A DNA stretch of 60,004 nucleotides from Limnohabitans sp. Rim8. Its GTDB lineage: Bacteria > Pseudomonadota > Gammaproteobacteria > Burkholderiales > Burkholderiaceae_C. Shown piece after piece: positions 1 through 7,715 of the stretch (positions within the stretch are counted from its first letter, which is position 1; every line of letters begins with the position of its first letter). The notes below the pieces were generated by a model. The model did no database searches. It saw only the letters and a list, made by a program, of their open reading frames with translations, and was not told the origin of the DNA. The position numbers and the translations under genes are program-made. Location of the stretch: NCBI GenBank assembly GCA_945901045.1, contig CAMDKK010000018.1:1-60004 (forward strand), given 5' to 3'.

Positions 1-302
1 CGAAGAGCACCGGCAATTTGTCTTGGGCACCTGCCAGTGACAAGCGAATTCCCTCTCGTCCAGCCAGCATGGGGCGGTGGGGCAACTCATCCAGCACGGC
101 TTCAAGCTGTTGCTCGCCCAACCATTGCACGCCTGACTTTTCGGTGGTCCATGGCGTATTTTCCGCGGGTACAAAGGTAATAGCACCAGCACATTCGCCA
201 CCTATGGCCCTGAGTAATGCAAAGTCATTCTGACTGGATACCTGATAGTGCTGAGCGATCAAGCGACGCAGATGACCTTCAGGCAGAAGACCCGAAGAAA
301 TT
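1..302 (-). pseudogene. hipA: HipA-family kinase toxin remnant, N-terminus missing, runs off the window
   Basis: Reading the minus strand from about 302 down to base 1 gives about 99 residues of clear HipA sequence: SGLLPEGHLRRLIAQ, then NDFALLRAIGGECAGAI, then RLSLAGAQDKLPVLF at the edge. HipA is a Ser/Thr kinase toxin of type II toxin-antitoxin systems. In intact proteins the SGLLPEG segment lies some 70-80 residues from the start. Here that N-terminal part is absent, and the frame instead abuts the upstream hipB-like gene in a different frame, so the two genes look fused by a deletion. A short protein could still start at an internal TTG. The part beyond base 1 is not visible. Confidence 0.75.
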
Positions 303-459
303 GCGCCAGGCGAACTGTGCTCTTACCCCCCTCCAGATCGACGACGAAACGCAAACCCACGCCAGCAGCCAGCGCCAACTGAGCCTGTGTCAGACCTATT
401 TTTTTCCTCGCACTTCGCAGCGCCATCCCCAATTTTTGAGCAGAGTCGATGCTTATCAT
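259..459 (-). CDS. hipB: HipB-like XRE-family antitoxin/repressor, truncated at its C-terminus
   Basis: A 66-residue protein with an XRE helix-turn-helix (LRSARKKIGLTQAQLALAAGVG then FVVDLEGGKSTVRL). HipB antitoxins bind their own promoter and neutralise HipA. The fold is intact to about residue 50. After RLAQFLR the reading frame runs through bases that encode HipA in another frame and then stops, so the C-terminal tail used for HipA contact is probably lost. An inverted repeat just upstream (465-494) fits autoregulation. It could still act as a free-standing repressor. Confidence 0.6.
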   Translation of the reverse strand: MISIDSAQKLGMALRSARKKIGLTQAQLALAAGVGLRFVVDLEGGKSTVRLAQFLRVFCLKVICVA

Positions 460-464
460 GGAGA

Positions 465-494
465 GATGTCCTGAAAATTCCCGATCAGGACATC
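465..494. promoter_or_regulatory. Probable HipB operator, long inverted repeat
   Basis: Arms GATGTCCTG (465-473) and CAGGACATC (486-494) are perfect 9-bp inverted repeats with a 12-base spacer, 5 bases upstream of the hipB start on the minus strand. HipB operators in other bacteria are inverted repeats placed like this. The core TCCTG...CAGGA recurs at 527-538. Confidence 0.55.
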
Positions 495-526
495 ATGACT
501 TAAGCAAGGTGATGGGGTCAAAATAA

Positions 527-538
527 TCCTGAACAGGA
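527..538. promoter_or_regulatory. Second hip-type palindrome
   Basis: TCCTGAACAGGA has the same half-sites as the repeat at 465-494 but only a 2-base spacer. Paired operators upstream of hipB would allow cooperative repression. Its function is inferred from the shared half-site and position only. Confidence 0.35.
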
Positions 539-643
539 CTAATTTGATCAAAATTCAATTTAAGCCTTTTAAAAATACCGAACGGGAGCATTGACAGCCT
601 GGGCTGATCTGATCCAATGGCCTAAGGCATCAGCAGCACAATC

Positions 644-677
644 AAAAAAACCCACCGTGTTGCCACGGTGGGTTTTT
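644..677. terminator. Rho-independent terminator of the porin gene, probably bidirectional
   Basis: Perfect 9-bp stem CCCACCGTG (651-659) / CACGGTGGG (664-672) with a TTGC loop, flanked by seven A residues on the left (a U-tract for minus-strand transcripts) and five T residues on the right. It lies about 40 bases past the porin stop codon. Confidence 0.9.
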
Positions 678-714
678 GACTTTTAACCCTTCACTGGCTT
701 ACGCCAGCGTCAGA

Positions 715-1848
715 TTAGAAAGAGTGGTTGATACCAAGAGAAGCTTGCGACTTGGAAGAAGCTGTAGCGCTGGTCATGACGGCACCGTTGGAAACGTAGT
801 CAGCATACACAAATGTGCGCTTGCTCATCGCGTAACGCACGCCGACGTTGGACATCTTGGCATTGGTCACTGCACCCAAAGTGCCGCCAGAGTACTTGTG
901 CTCACCCATCTTGACGTAAGGTGTGAATGCGCCCAAAGGAATGGTGGCAGTCAAAGCAAAAGACTCACCCTTGGTGAAGGCTACGCCTGTACCAGCAGCT
1001 TTTTCTTGTTGCACACCAGCGCCCAATTTGGCCACGCCCAGGTTGTACGTAGCACCCAATGTGGTCAACTCGCCTGTCTGGTTTGCACCAGCAGTAGCTT
1101 CAGCCTTTTGGGTAGCAAACACCACAGCCAATGGGCCAGCAGCGTAAGTGATGTCAAGACCGGAGCTGTTACCAGCAGCTGCGGCTGTTGCAGAAGCAAC
1201 GGTACCGTAGGCCATGGTGGCGTTGACAGACAAACCAGTCACGAAAGCTGGCAAGCTGTAACGAACGGCACGGACGTAACGTGTGCCGTCAATACCGGCT
1301 GTAGCAGCCAAGGCACCTGCAGCGCCGTATTGAGCGTTGTTAGCTGTGGAAGGCGCTTGTGTGCCGCCGCGTGTGGGGTTGGCCAACATCCAGCCGCCGC
1401 CAGTGGAGCCAGGGCCCGACTGACCGGAGAACAAGATACCGCCGCCAGAAAAGCCAGAGTAGCAACCGTGTTGGTCGATGGTGCAGATAGCGCCGATGGT
1501 GTTGGTGCCTTGACGGCCCAAACGCAACTCACCCCAGCCGCCTTGCAGACCTACCCAAGCACCACGGTTGAACAAGTCAGCAGCAACAGAGCCGGTTTGT
1601 AGGTTAGGTTGCATTTCGAGCCAGAAGTTGGCTTTGTTGCCGCCGCCCATGTCTTCAGTGCCGATGAAACGCATGCGTGAAGCACCGTGGATACCGGTGT
1701 TCATGGTGGTCTGTGTGGATTTGGTAGCGCCGGAACCAGCTTCTACTGAGGTGATACCAGCGTCTATCTGACCAGAGATGGTGACGGACGATTGAGCGAA
1801 AGCTGTGGTGGCAGCCAAAGCAGCCAAAGCAATCAGTGATTTTTTCAT
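715..1848 (-). CDS. Gram-negative trimeric porin
   Basis: A 377-residue outer-membrane protein. It opens with a typical Sec signal peptide (MKKSLIALAALAATTAFAQ, cleaved after AFAQ), followed by SSVTISGQIDAGI, the first strand of Neisseria/Comamonas-type 16-stranded porins. It ends in NHSF, whose terminal Phe is the outer-membrane assembly signal. The ATG at 1848 is chosen over the one five codons upstream because GGAG sits 9 bases before it and the signal peptide starts there. It allows passive diffusion of small hydrophilic solutes across the outer membrane. A monocistronic unit is likely, given its own terminator. Ion selectivity cannot be read from the sequence. Confidence 0.93.
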   Translation of the reverse strand: MKKSLIALAALAATTAFAQSSVTISGQIDAGITSVEAGSGATKSTQTTMNTGIHGASRMRFIGTEDMGGGNKANFWLEMQPNLQTGSVAADLFNRGAWVGLQGGWGELRLGRQGTNTIGAICTIDQHGCYSGFSGGGILFSGQSGPGSTGGGWMLANPTRGGTQAPSTANNAQYGAAGALAATAGIDGTRYVRAVRYSLPAFVTGLSVNATMAYGTVASATAAAAGNSSGLDITYAAGPLAVVFATQKAEATAGANQTGELTTLGATYNLGVAKLGAGVQQEKAAGTGVAFTKGESFALTATIPLGAFTPYVKMGEHKYSGGTLGAVTNAKMSNVGVRYAMSKRTFVYADYVSNGAVMTSATASSKSQASLGINHSF

Positions 1849-2137
1849 TGCAAATTTCTCCAAGGTTTAACAAGGGCCCGAACTTAGAGTTGTGAATTTT
1901 TCGACAACCTCTAACCGCAAGCCAACCTCCGTTAGGGAAGTTGCTCTTATTTCACCAGAGCCAGCGCCCTCGCACAAAGGAAATCGTTGAAAACGTGTAT
2001 CTGACGGTTATTTTTGTTGTACACACGCAACAAGCGCATCTCAAACCAAGAGGATTTCCGCTGTACGAAAAAAATCCTCAAGAAATCTCCTTTTCCAGAA
2101 CAAATGCACCCTTCCCATGGCGCGCTAAAATCCGGTT
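1849..2137. other. Divergent intergenic region between porin and coq7
   Basis: About 290 bases of AT-richer DNA holding the 5' region of the porin (minus) and of coq7 (plus). A GGAG ribosome-binding site for the porin is at its left edge. I see no convincing conserved operator, hairpin or small gene in it. Confidence 0.5.
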
Positions 2138-2770
2138 ATGAATACTGATGCCCTCATTCACGCCTTCGACACTGCTTTGCGCACCTTGTTTGCCCCGGCG
2201 CGTTCTGCGCGTCCCACCCCGTTGGCGCGAGCGCAAGATGCTTGCGTACCTTTGACTGACGCAGAAAAGCGCCTGTCAGGCGCGCTGATGCGGGTCAACC
2301 ATGTGGGCGAGGTGTGCGCGCAAGCCCTCTACACCGGCCAGGCGCTGAGCTGCAAAGACCCCGCACTGCGCAGGCAACTGGACGCGGCCGGCAGAGAAGA
2401 AACCGACCATTTGGCTTGGACGTCTGAACGCTTGACCGAACTGGGGGACCGCAGCTCTTATTTGACGCCTGTTTGGTATGTCGGCTCCTTTGTCATTGGT
2501 TTTGCTGCTGGCAAATTAGGGGGAGATCGTGTCAGTCTGGGTTTTGTCGTGGAAACTGAACGCCAAGTCGAAGCCCATTTGGCCAGCCATCTGGACACCT
2601 TGCCCGCCAACGACCAAGCGTCTCGGGCCATCATTCAGCAAATGAAAACCGACGAAGCGGCCCATGCCCGGATGGCCGAAAAGGCAGGCGCGGTTGACTT
2701 GCCTTTGCCCGTCAGGGGACTGATGAAATTGGCCGCCAAGGTGATGACCACCGTGGCCTACCGGATTTAA
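2138..2770 (+). CDS. coq7: 2-polyprenyl-3-methyl-6-methoxy-1,4-benzoquinone monooxygenase (Coq7 family)
   Basis: 210 residues, the usual length for bacterial Coq7. This di-iron carboxylate enzyme carries out the last ring hydroxylation of ubiquinone biosynthesis at the membrane and replaces UbiF in many betaproteobacteria. The ferritin-like ligands are visible: Glu58 in NHVGEV, Glu88 and His91 in REETDH, Glu139 and Glu145 in the VVETERQVEAH stretch, and Glu173 and His176 in TDEAAH. It stands alone and is convergent with the ATPase pseudogene. The ATG at 2138 precedes the conserved N-terminal region directly. Confidence 0.95.
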   Translation: MNTDALIHAFDTALRTLFAPARSARPTPLARAQDACVPLTDAEKRLSGALMRVNHVGEVCAQALYTGQALSCKDPALRRQLDAAGREETDHLAWTSERLTELGDRSSYLTPVWYVGSFVIGFAAGKLGGDRVSLGFVVETERQVEAHLASHLDTLPANDQASRAIIQQMKTDEAAHARMAEKAGAVDLPLPVRGLMKLAAKVMTTVAYRI

Positions 2771-2797
2771 GTCGGGCTGAATCCGCCAAGGCTTTTA

Positions 2798-4016
2798 TCA
2801 CAAATAGGCCATTGGTATAGCCGTGACGCTGTCTGACAGCGGTACGTCTCGCGCCGTGAGGCAGAGCACGGCCCCGGAACCAACTTTTTTGCCTACATTT
2901 TGAGCAGCAAAAAACTGCCGACTGACTTGTGAAGATGGGGCCGCGGTTTTTTTGATCTCAACGGGGTAAACCACGTCGTCTGCTTCGATCAAAAGATCAA
3001 TCTCTTTCTGCTCGGTGTCCCTGTAAAAATACAAGGGAGCTTCTTTGCCGTTATGCCAATAACTCTTGAGAATTTCAGAGACAGCCCATGTCTCCAGCAT
3101 AGGCCCTGACATGCTGCCCGCTTCAAGGGCCTCGGGCGAGCCCCATTTGGTCAGGGACGCAGCCAAGCCCGTATCCAGAAAATACAACTTAGGCGACTTG
3201 ATCATCCGCTTGGTCACATTGCGGTGATAGGGTTGCAGTAAATACACCAGTCCCGACGCTTGCAGCACGGACAACCATGCTTTCACGGTTTTGTTGTCGA
3301 TATCGAGTTCATTGGCCATGTTGGCGTAGTTGAGCAATTGCCCGGTTCTGGCGGCTGTCACACTCAAAAATCGGTGAAAGTGCAATGGGTCTGAGACCTT
3401 GAGCAAGTTTTGAACATCTCGCTGCACATAAGTCTGGACATAGGATCTGTAATACATGTCACGACTTTGAGGCCCTTGTGCAACCAAGCGCGGATAGGCG
3501 CCTAACCAAATTTGTTCATACAAGGCTTTGAGGGGCATGGGTTTAGCAAGCTGCCGCGCCTTGCCAATCCAGTCAGACGTGGGCACGAACGGCCGCGATG
3601 CCAATGCGCGGTCTTGCTGCTCCGCTTGCGACAAGCCCATCAGATCCACGATGGCCACTCTCCGCCAAACTTTCGGTCAGACCGGTCATGAGCTCCAATT
3701 TTTGTGAAGCCGTCAGCCAGAAAAGACCGTTTCGTCCGTCCTTTTCCACGGCCATTTTGATCGCACTGAAAAGCTGCGGCGCTTATTGCACCTCATTGAT
3801 CGTCACCGGCACAGGCAATGTTTGCAAAAAAAGCGCGGGGTCTTGCTGCGCAAGACGTCGCATCTCCAGGTCATCGAGGCTGACATAGGCTCTATCACCC
3901 GCGCTGCACATTTCAAGCAAGGTGGTTTTTCCGACCTGTCGCGGCCCTGTGACCATCAACACTGGAAAGCTGCTGCTGACTTGACGAATGGTTTGGCTGA
4001 GTGTGCGAGGGATCAC
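2798..4016 (-). pseudogene. ATP-binding protein with DUF4143 domain, inactivated by a stop codon and a frameshift
   Basis: A minus-strand gene of about 406 codons. The first 77 codons encode an AAA ATPase start with Walker A GPRQVGKTT and VTINEVQ, where family members continue with an aromatic residue; here the next codon is TAA (3783-3785). The frame then continues through NGLFWLTASQKLELMTGLTESLA. Around 3667 it shifts by one base, after which AIVDLMGLSQAE and the C-terminal DUF4143 / PD-(D/E)XK-like part (EIDLLIEADDVVYPVEIKK) read through to 2798. Two independent lesions make this a decayed gene. Family members are poorly understood and often lie in accessory regions beside toxin-antitoxin genes. 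Confidence 0.88.
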
Positions 4017-4050
4017 GAATCCCGATTATGTGGAAATCAATTCCATATTT

Positions 4051-4506
4051 TCAAGAATCCACGTCCAGTAGCTCAAAACCGGTGGTGATCTCGGCCGTTT
4101 TGCCCAGCATGATGCTGGCTGAACAGTATTTCTCATGGCTCATGCCAATGGCCCGCTCCACGGCGCTGGCAGGGATGCCTTTGCCGGTCACCGTGAAGTG
4201 CATGTGGATCTTGGTGAATACTTTGGGGTCCACCTCGGCGCGTTCCGTGGTCAGCTTGACGCTGCAGCCGCGCACGTCGTGTCGGCCGCGCTTCAATATC
4301 AGCACCACGTCATAGGCGGTGCAGCCGCCGGTGCCGGCCAAGACGGTTTCCATGGGCCGAGGGGCGAGGTTTTGGCCACCGTTTTCGGGCTTAACCGTAT
4401 CGGGGGCGCCATCCATCGTCAAAACATGGCCGCTGCCGGTTTCGGCCACAAAACCCATGCCCGAACGGGTGCCCGAAGCGCCGGTCCAACTGACTGTGCA
4501 TTCCAT
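4051..4506 (-). CDS. OsmC-family peroxiredoxin-like protein
   Basis: 151 residues with the OsmC/Ohr fold. The two family cysteines are present: Cys62 in GTGGCTAYDVV and Cys128 in SHEKYCSAS. The protein most resembles the YhfA-type OsmC branch, whose members may reduce organic or lipid peroxides. Its physiological substrate is not settled. The start at 4506 (MECTVSW) is preferred to one seven codons upstream because an AGAAAG ribosome-binding site precedes it and homologues begin there. It is transcribed away from the sRNA/ilvA region. Confidence 0.85.
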   Translation of the reverse strand: MECTVSWTGASGTRSGMGFVAETGSGHVLTMDGAPDTVKPENGGQNLAPRPMETVLAGTGGCTAYDVVLILKRGRHDVRGCSVKLTTERAEVDPKVFTKIHMHFTVTGKGIPASAVERAIGMSHEKYCSASIMLGKTAEITTGFELLDVDS

Positions 4507-4609
4507 TGTGTTTCTTTCTGTGCGCAAAACCTTGATCGTATCGCCTCTTTGACACTTTGCTTGTGTGCAGAAACTTCACACTTCTTTGCAATGACCGGCA
4601 CGTAAACTG

Positions 4610-4637
4610 TTGCACTGCAGCAAAAAATCGCTACACT
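4610..4637 (+). promoter_or_regulatory. Sigma-70-like promoter upstream of the sRNA/ilvA leader
   Basis: TTGCAC (4610-4615), a 16-base spacer and TACACT (4632-4637) make a good match to a sigma-70 promoter. Transcription would begin near 4644, just ahead of the structured region that ends in a terminator at 4734. Confidence 0.55.
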
Positions 4638-4643
4638 TATGAA

Positions 4644-4734
4644 CAGGCGTGCTTTTTTGTGCGCATCGATTGTCTCCTCCACCCTCTGAAAAGGTGGATT
4701 TGCCTCCGGCCGCAAGGCCGGGGGCATTTTTTTT
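4644..4734 (+). ncRNA. Candidate anti-Shine-Dalgarno small RNA (betaproteobacterial toxic sRNA type) or ilvA leader
   Basis: About 90 bases between a sigma-70-like promoter and a strong terminator. The RNA carries TGTCTCCTCC (4671-4680), which contains the anti-Shine-Dalgarno core CUCCUCC. Next comes a small hairpin TCCACC (4678-4683) / GGTGGA (4693-4698), then the terminator hairpin. A pyrimidine-rich anti-SD segment followed by two hairpins matches my recollection of the Rfam family called Betaproteobacteria toxic small RNA; I could not run a covariance search. Because the terminator ends only about 20 bases before ilvA, the same transcript could be an attenuated ilvA leader. Confidence 0.55.
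4702..4734 (+). terminator. Rho-independent terminator directly upstream of ilvA
   Basis: A 10-bp stem GCCTCCGGCC (4702-4711) / GGCCGGGGGC (4716-4725), containing one G-U pair, with a GCAA tetraloop and eight T residues to 4734. It ends about 20 bases before the ilvA start, so there is no room for an ilvA promoter after it. Confidence 0.88.
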
Positions 4735-4754
4735 GGCCCGTTATCATGGGGCTT

Positions 4755-6302
4755 ATGCCGACCAAACACCTCACTCCTGCTGATTACCTCAAGCGCATCT
4801 TGAACGCCCGCGTCTACGACGTGGCCCGTGAATCCGCGCTCGACATTGCCCCCAACCTGTCTGCACGCTTGCACAACACGGTGTTGCTCAAGCGCGAGGA
4901 CCAGCAACCGGTGTTCAGCTTCAAGCTGCGCGGGGCGTACAACAAAATGGCGCATCTGACGCCTGCGCAACTCAAAAAGGGCGTGATTTGCGCCTCGGCA
5001 GGTAACCATGCGCAAGGCGTGGCGCTGGGCGCCAAAACCTTGGGGTGCACCGCCGTGATCGTGATGCCGACCACCACGCCGCAACTCAAGATCGATGCGG
5101 TCAAGGCGCTGGGCGGCGAGGTGGTGCTGTTTGGCGACAGCTATTCGGATGCTTATCAGCACGCCGCTGCGCTGGAAAAGAAAAAAGGCCTGACCTTTGT
5201 GCACCCTTATGACGATCCGGACGTGATCGCCGGTCAGGGCACGATTGCCATGGAAATGCTGCGCCAGCACCCCGGCCCGCTGGATGCGGTGTTTGTCGCC
5301 ATTGGCGGCGGTGGTCTGATCAGTGGCGTGGCCAATTACATCAAGGCGGTGCGCCCAGAGATCAAGGTCATAGGCGTACAGATGAACGACTCGCAGGCCA
5401 TGATTGCCTCGGTGACCGCCAAAAAGCGCATAACCCTGACCGATGTCGGTCTGTTCTCGGACGGTACCGCCGTGAAACTGGTGGGGGAAGAAACCTTTCG
5501 CATCACCCGCGGCTTGGTGGACGAGTTCATGACCGTTGACACTGACGCGGTGTGCGCCGCCATCAAAGATGTGTTTGTCGACACCCGCTCTATCGTCGAG
5601 CCGGCTGGGGCCTTGGCGGTGGCGGCCATCAAGCAGTATGTAGCCACTCACAATACCAAAGGCAAAACCTACGCGGCCATTTTGTGCGGCGCGAACATGA
5701 ACTTCGACCGCTTGCGCTTTGTCGCCGAACGGGCCGAGGTGGGAGAAGAGCGCGAGGCTTTATTTGCGGTCACGATTCCTGAAGAGCGCGGCAGCTTCAA
5801 GCGTTTTTGCGCGCTGATTGGTGACTTGCCGGGTGGCCCGCGCAATGTGACCGAGTTCAACTACCGCATGAACGACTCGGCCCAGGCCCATGTGTTTGTC
5901 GGCTTGACCACCCAAGGCAAGGGTGAGAGCGCCCGCATTGCCAAGAACTTCAGCCAACACGGTTTTGAGGCGCTGGATTTGTCGCACGACGAGTTGGCCA
6001 AAGAGCACATCCGCCACATGGTGGGGGGACATTCGGCGCTGTCGCAAGACGAACGCTTGATGCGTTTTGAGTTTCCAGAGCGGCCCGGCGCCTTGATGAA
6101 ATTTTTAAGCCTGATGCGGCCGGGCTGGAACATCAGCCTGTTCCACTACCGTAACCAAGGCGCCGATTACGGCCGCATTTTGGTGGGGCTGCAAGTGCCT
6201 GCCAAAGACAACAAGGCGTTCGAGAAATTTCTTGCCACTTTAGGCTTTCCGCATGTGGAAGAAACAGACAATCCGGTGTACCGCTTGTTCTTGCAAAAAT
6301 AA
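4755..6302 (+). CDS. ilvA: Biosynthetic threonine ammonia-lyase (threonine deaminase)
   Basis: 515 residues, the length of two-ACT-domain biosynthetic IlvA. This PLP enzyme converts threonine to 2-oxobutanoate, the first committed step to isoleucine. The PLP lysine is Lys57 in FSFKLRGAYNKM, and the glycine-rich phosphate loop is AIGGGGLISG. From about residue 335 the C-terminal part (ERGSFKRFCALIGD, ERPGALMKFLSLM) is the regulatory ACT pair that binds isoleucine and valine. A start at 4746 is also in frame; 4755 has GGGG just ahead and matches the usual N-terminus. Transcription must pass the terminator at 4702-4734, which suggests attenuation. Confidence 0.95.
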   Translation: MPTKHLTPADYLKRILNARVYDVARESALDIAPNLSARLHNTVLLKREDQQPVFSFKLRGAYNKMAHLTPAQLKKGVICASAGNHAQGVALGAKTLGCTAVIVMPTTTPQLKIDAVKALGGEVVLFGDSYSDAYQHAAALEKKKGLTFVHPYDDPDVIAGQGTIAMEMLRQHPGPLDAVFVAIGGGGLISGVANYIKAVRPEIKVIGVQMNDSQAMIASVTAKKRITLTDVGLFSDGTAVKLVGEETFRITRGLVDEFMTVDTDAVCAAIKDVFVDTRSIVEPAGALAVAAIKQYVATHNTKGKTYAAILCGANMNFDRLRFVAERAEVGEEREALFAVTIPEERGSFKRFCALIGDLPGGPRNVTEFNYRMNDSAQAHVFVGLTTQGKGESARIAKNFSQHGFEALDLSHDELAKEHIRHMVGGHSALSQDERLMRFEFPERPGALMKFLSLMRPGWNISLFHYRNQGADYGRILVGLQVPAKDNKAFEKFLATLGFPHVEETDNPVYRLFLQK

Positions 6303-6321
6303 TGATTCAGATTGGGGATGC

Positions 6322-6789
6322 TCAAGGCGGCGACAAAGGCGGCATGTCCAAGGTCAACGTCACGGGGCCTCGCGCGGTGGCCGACAAACGGGCCTGACGG
6401 GGCGCGAGTGAATGCAGCACCACCCCTTCTGCCACAGCCTGACCGGCCTTGAACGCTTTGGGCGCTTGACCATCCACAGCGATCAAGGCGGAGCCTCGGC
6501 CCGAGCTTGAAGCCACAACACCCGACAGCACAAACCTGGCGCCTGCATCAGCCGCCAAAGCCAGCTCAGGCGCAGCGGACACAGTCCCCAGCGCCCGTTG
6601 CAAATGGTTTTGCGCGGGCTCGGCAAGCGTTAATCGCAATGCCGTGGGTGTCTGCGTCGGCGGCCCCGAAACACCCGCAAACTGCAGCACCCAGTAAGCC
6701 ACCACAGCGGCTGCCAAAGCCCAAATCACGAGAGTGGTCAGCGCCGGTAACCAGCGGGCAATCCAGCTTGAAGGGGGAAAGTGCAACAT
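6322..6789 (-). CDS. gspC: Type II secretion system protein GspC, short form without PDZ domain
   Basis: 155 residues. One membrane segment lies near residues 15-37 (LPALTTLVIWALAAAVVAYW), followed by a periplasmic homology region (FVLSGVVASSSGRGSALIAVDGQAPKAFKAGQAVAEGVVLHSLAPRQARL) like the GspC HR domain. This domain links the inner-membrane platform to the secretin GspD. The usual C-terminal PDZ or coiled-coil part is absent, as in several betaproteobacterial systems. It is divergent from gspG, with start codons only about 22 bases apart, so the two transcripts must share or overlap their promoters. Confidence 0.8.
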   Translation of the reverse strand: MLHFPPSSWIARWLPALTTLVIWALAAAVVAYWVLQFAGVSGPPTQTPTALRLTLAEPAQNHLQRALGTVSAAPELALAADAGARFVLSGVVASSSGRGSALIAVDGQAPKAFKAGQAVAEGVVLHSLAPRQARLSATARGPVTLTLDMPPLSPP

Positions 6790-6811
6790 ACTGCGATTAT
6801 GATGGAAACAG

Positions 6812-7282
6812 ATGAATCAACACGCGATGGAAACAATGGCCATGATGAACGCCCCTCAGCCCTTGAGCGCTCGCCGCACCCGTGGCTTTACCCTGATCGA
6901 GCTGATGGTGGTGCTGGCCATCATTGGGGTGCTGGCCGCCTTGATCGTGCCCAATGTGCTGGGCCGTGCCGACGATGCCCGCGTGACCGCCGCCCGCACG
7001 GATGTGGGCAACCTGATGCAAGCGCTCAAACTCTACAAGCTCGACAACCAGCGCTACCCCTCAAGTGCACAAGGCCTGCAAGCCTTGGTCACCAAGCCGA
7101 CCACCGAGCCGGTCCCGGGCAACTGGAAGCCTTACCTTGAAAAGCTGCCGACGGATCCTTGGGGCCGTGCTTACTTGTTCATGAACCCCGGCCTGAAAGC
7201 CGAAGTGGATGTGCTGTCTTTTGGTGCCGACGGCCAAACCGGTGGTGAAGGCAACAATGCCGACATTGGCAGCTGGCAATAA
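6812..7282 (+). CDS. gspG: Type II secretion major pseudopilin GspG
   Basis: 156 residues. A short positively charged leader ending in RRTRG precedes FTLIELMVVLAIIGVLAALIVP, the type IV prepilin N-terminus cleaved and methylated by GspO, with Glu at position 5 of the mature protein. The C-terminal part carries the GspG hallmarks YKLDNQRYPSSAQGLQALV and DPWGRAYLF plus the acidic calcium-loop region near the end. It is the main subunit of the pseudopilus that pushes substrates through the secretin. Several in-frame ATGs (6812, 6827, 6842, 6845) are possible, and GGAAAC precedes more than one. First gene of the gspG-E run. Confidence 0.94.
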   Translation: MNQHAMETMAMMNAPQPLSARRTRGFTLIELMVVLAIIGVLAALIVPNVLGRADDARVTAARTDVGNLMQALKLYKLDNQRYPSSAQGLQALVTKPTTEPVPGNWKPYLEKLPTDPWGRAYLFMNPGLKAEVDVLSFGADGQTGGEGNNADIGSWQ

Positions 7283-7715
7283 GGGTTTCACGCTGATCGA
7301 AATGCTGGTGGTGTTGGCGGTCATCGCCATCGGCACCGCCGGGGTTAGCCTGTCTCTGCGCGATTCGGCGCAAAGCGCTTTGGAGCGAGATGCCCAAAGG
7401 CTGGCGGCGCTGCTCGATTCGGCCCGCGCCAAATCCAGAGCCACGGGCGTGCCTGTGGTTTGGCGGGCACAAGCCGAAGGGTTTGTGTTTGATGGCTTGG
7501 CGCGCAACAATCTGCCGCAGTCGTGGCTGAATACGCAAACCTTCAGCCTGACGGCCCAGCCCGTGCTGCTGGGGCCGGAGCCGATCATCGGCGCGCAATC
7601 GGTCGCGCTGAGTTCTTCAGCCAGGTCACATGCCGTTTTATGGGTCACTACAGACGGGCTGCGTCCGTTCACGGTGCAGTCAACACCGCCCATGGCCTCG
7701 TTGAGCCGCCCATGA
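7257..7715 (+). CDS. gspH: Type II secretion minor pseudopilin GspH
   Basis: 152 residues starting at MPTLAAGNKG, followed by the prepilin motif FTLIEMLVVLAVIAIGTAGV. It is a minor pseudopilin incorporated into the type II pseudopilus. The gene overlaps the end of gspG by 26 bases and its own stop overlaps the gspI start (ATGA), which indicates translational coupling. The pseudopilin region and gene order support GspH; the C-terminal beta-domain is poorly conserved, as usual. Confidence 0.88.
   Translation: MPTLAAGNKGFTLIEMLVVLAVIAIGTAGVSLSLRDSAQSALERDAQRLAALLDSARAKSRATGVPVVWRAQAEGFVFDGLARNNLPQSWLNTQTFSLTAQPVLLGPEPIIGAQSVALSSSARSHAVLWVTTDGLRPFTVQSTPPMASLSRP

Noticed and set aside
676-1602. 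A 308-codon plus-strand open frame opposite the porin.
   Set aside because: Cys/Ser/Gly-rich nonsense composition and full overlap with a convincing porin gene; it begins in the porin terminator region.
4639-4689. Mini-ORF MNRRAFLCASIVSSTL in the ilvA leader, rich in Ile/Val/Thr/Leu codons near its end, like an attenuator leader peptide.
   Set aside because: Its ATG lies upstream of the transcription start predicted from the TACACT -10 box and has no Shine-Dalgarno sequence. It would only count if a promoter further upstream were shown.
4419-5651. A 410-codon open frame on the minus strand across ilvA.
   Set aside because: It is antisense to a clear ilvA gene, has His/Arg/Gly-biased composition typical of a shadow frame, and overlaps the OsmC gene and the sRNA region.
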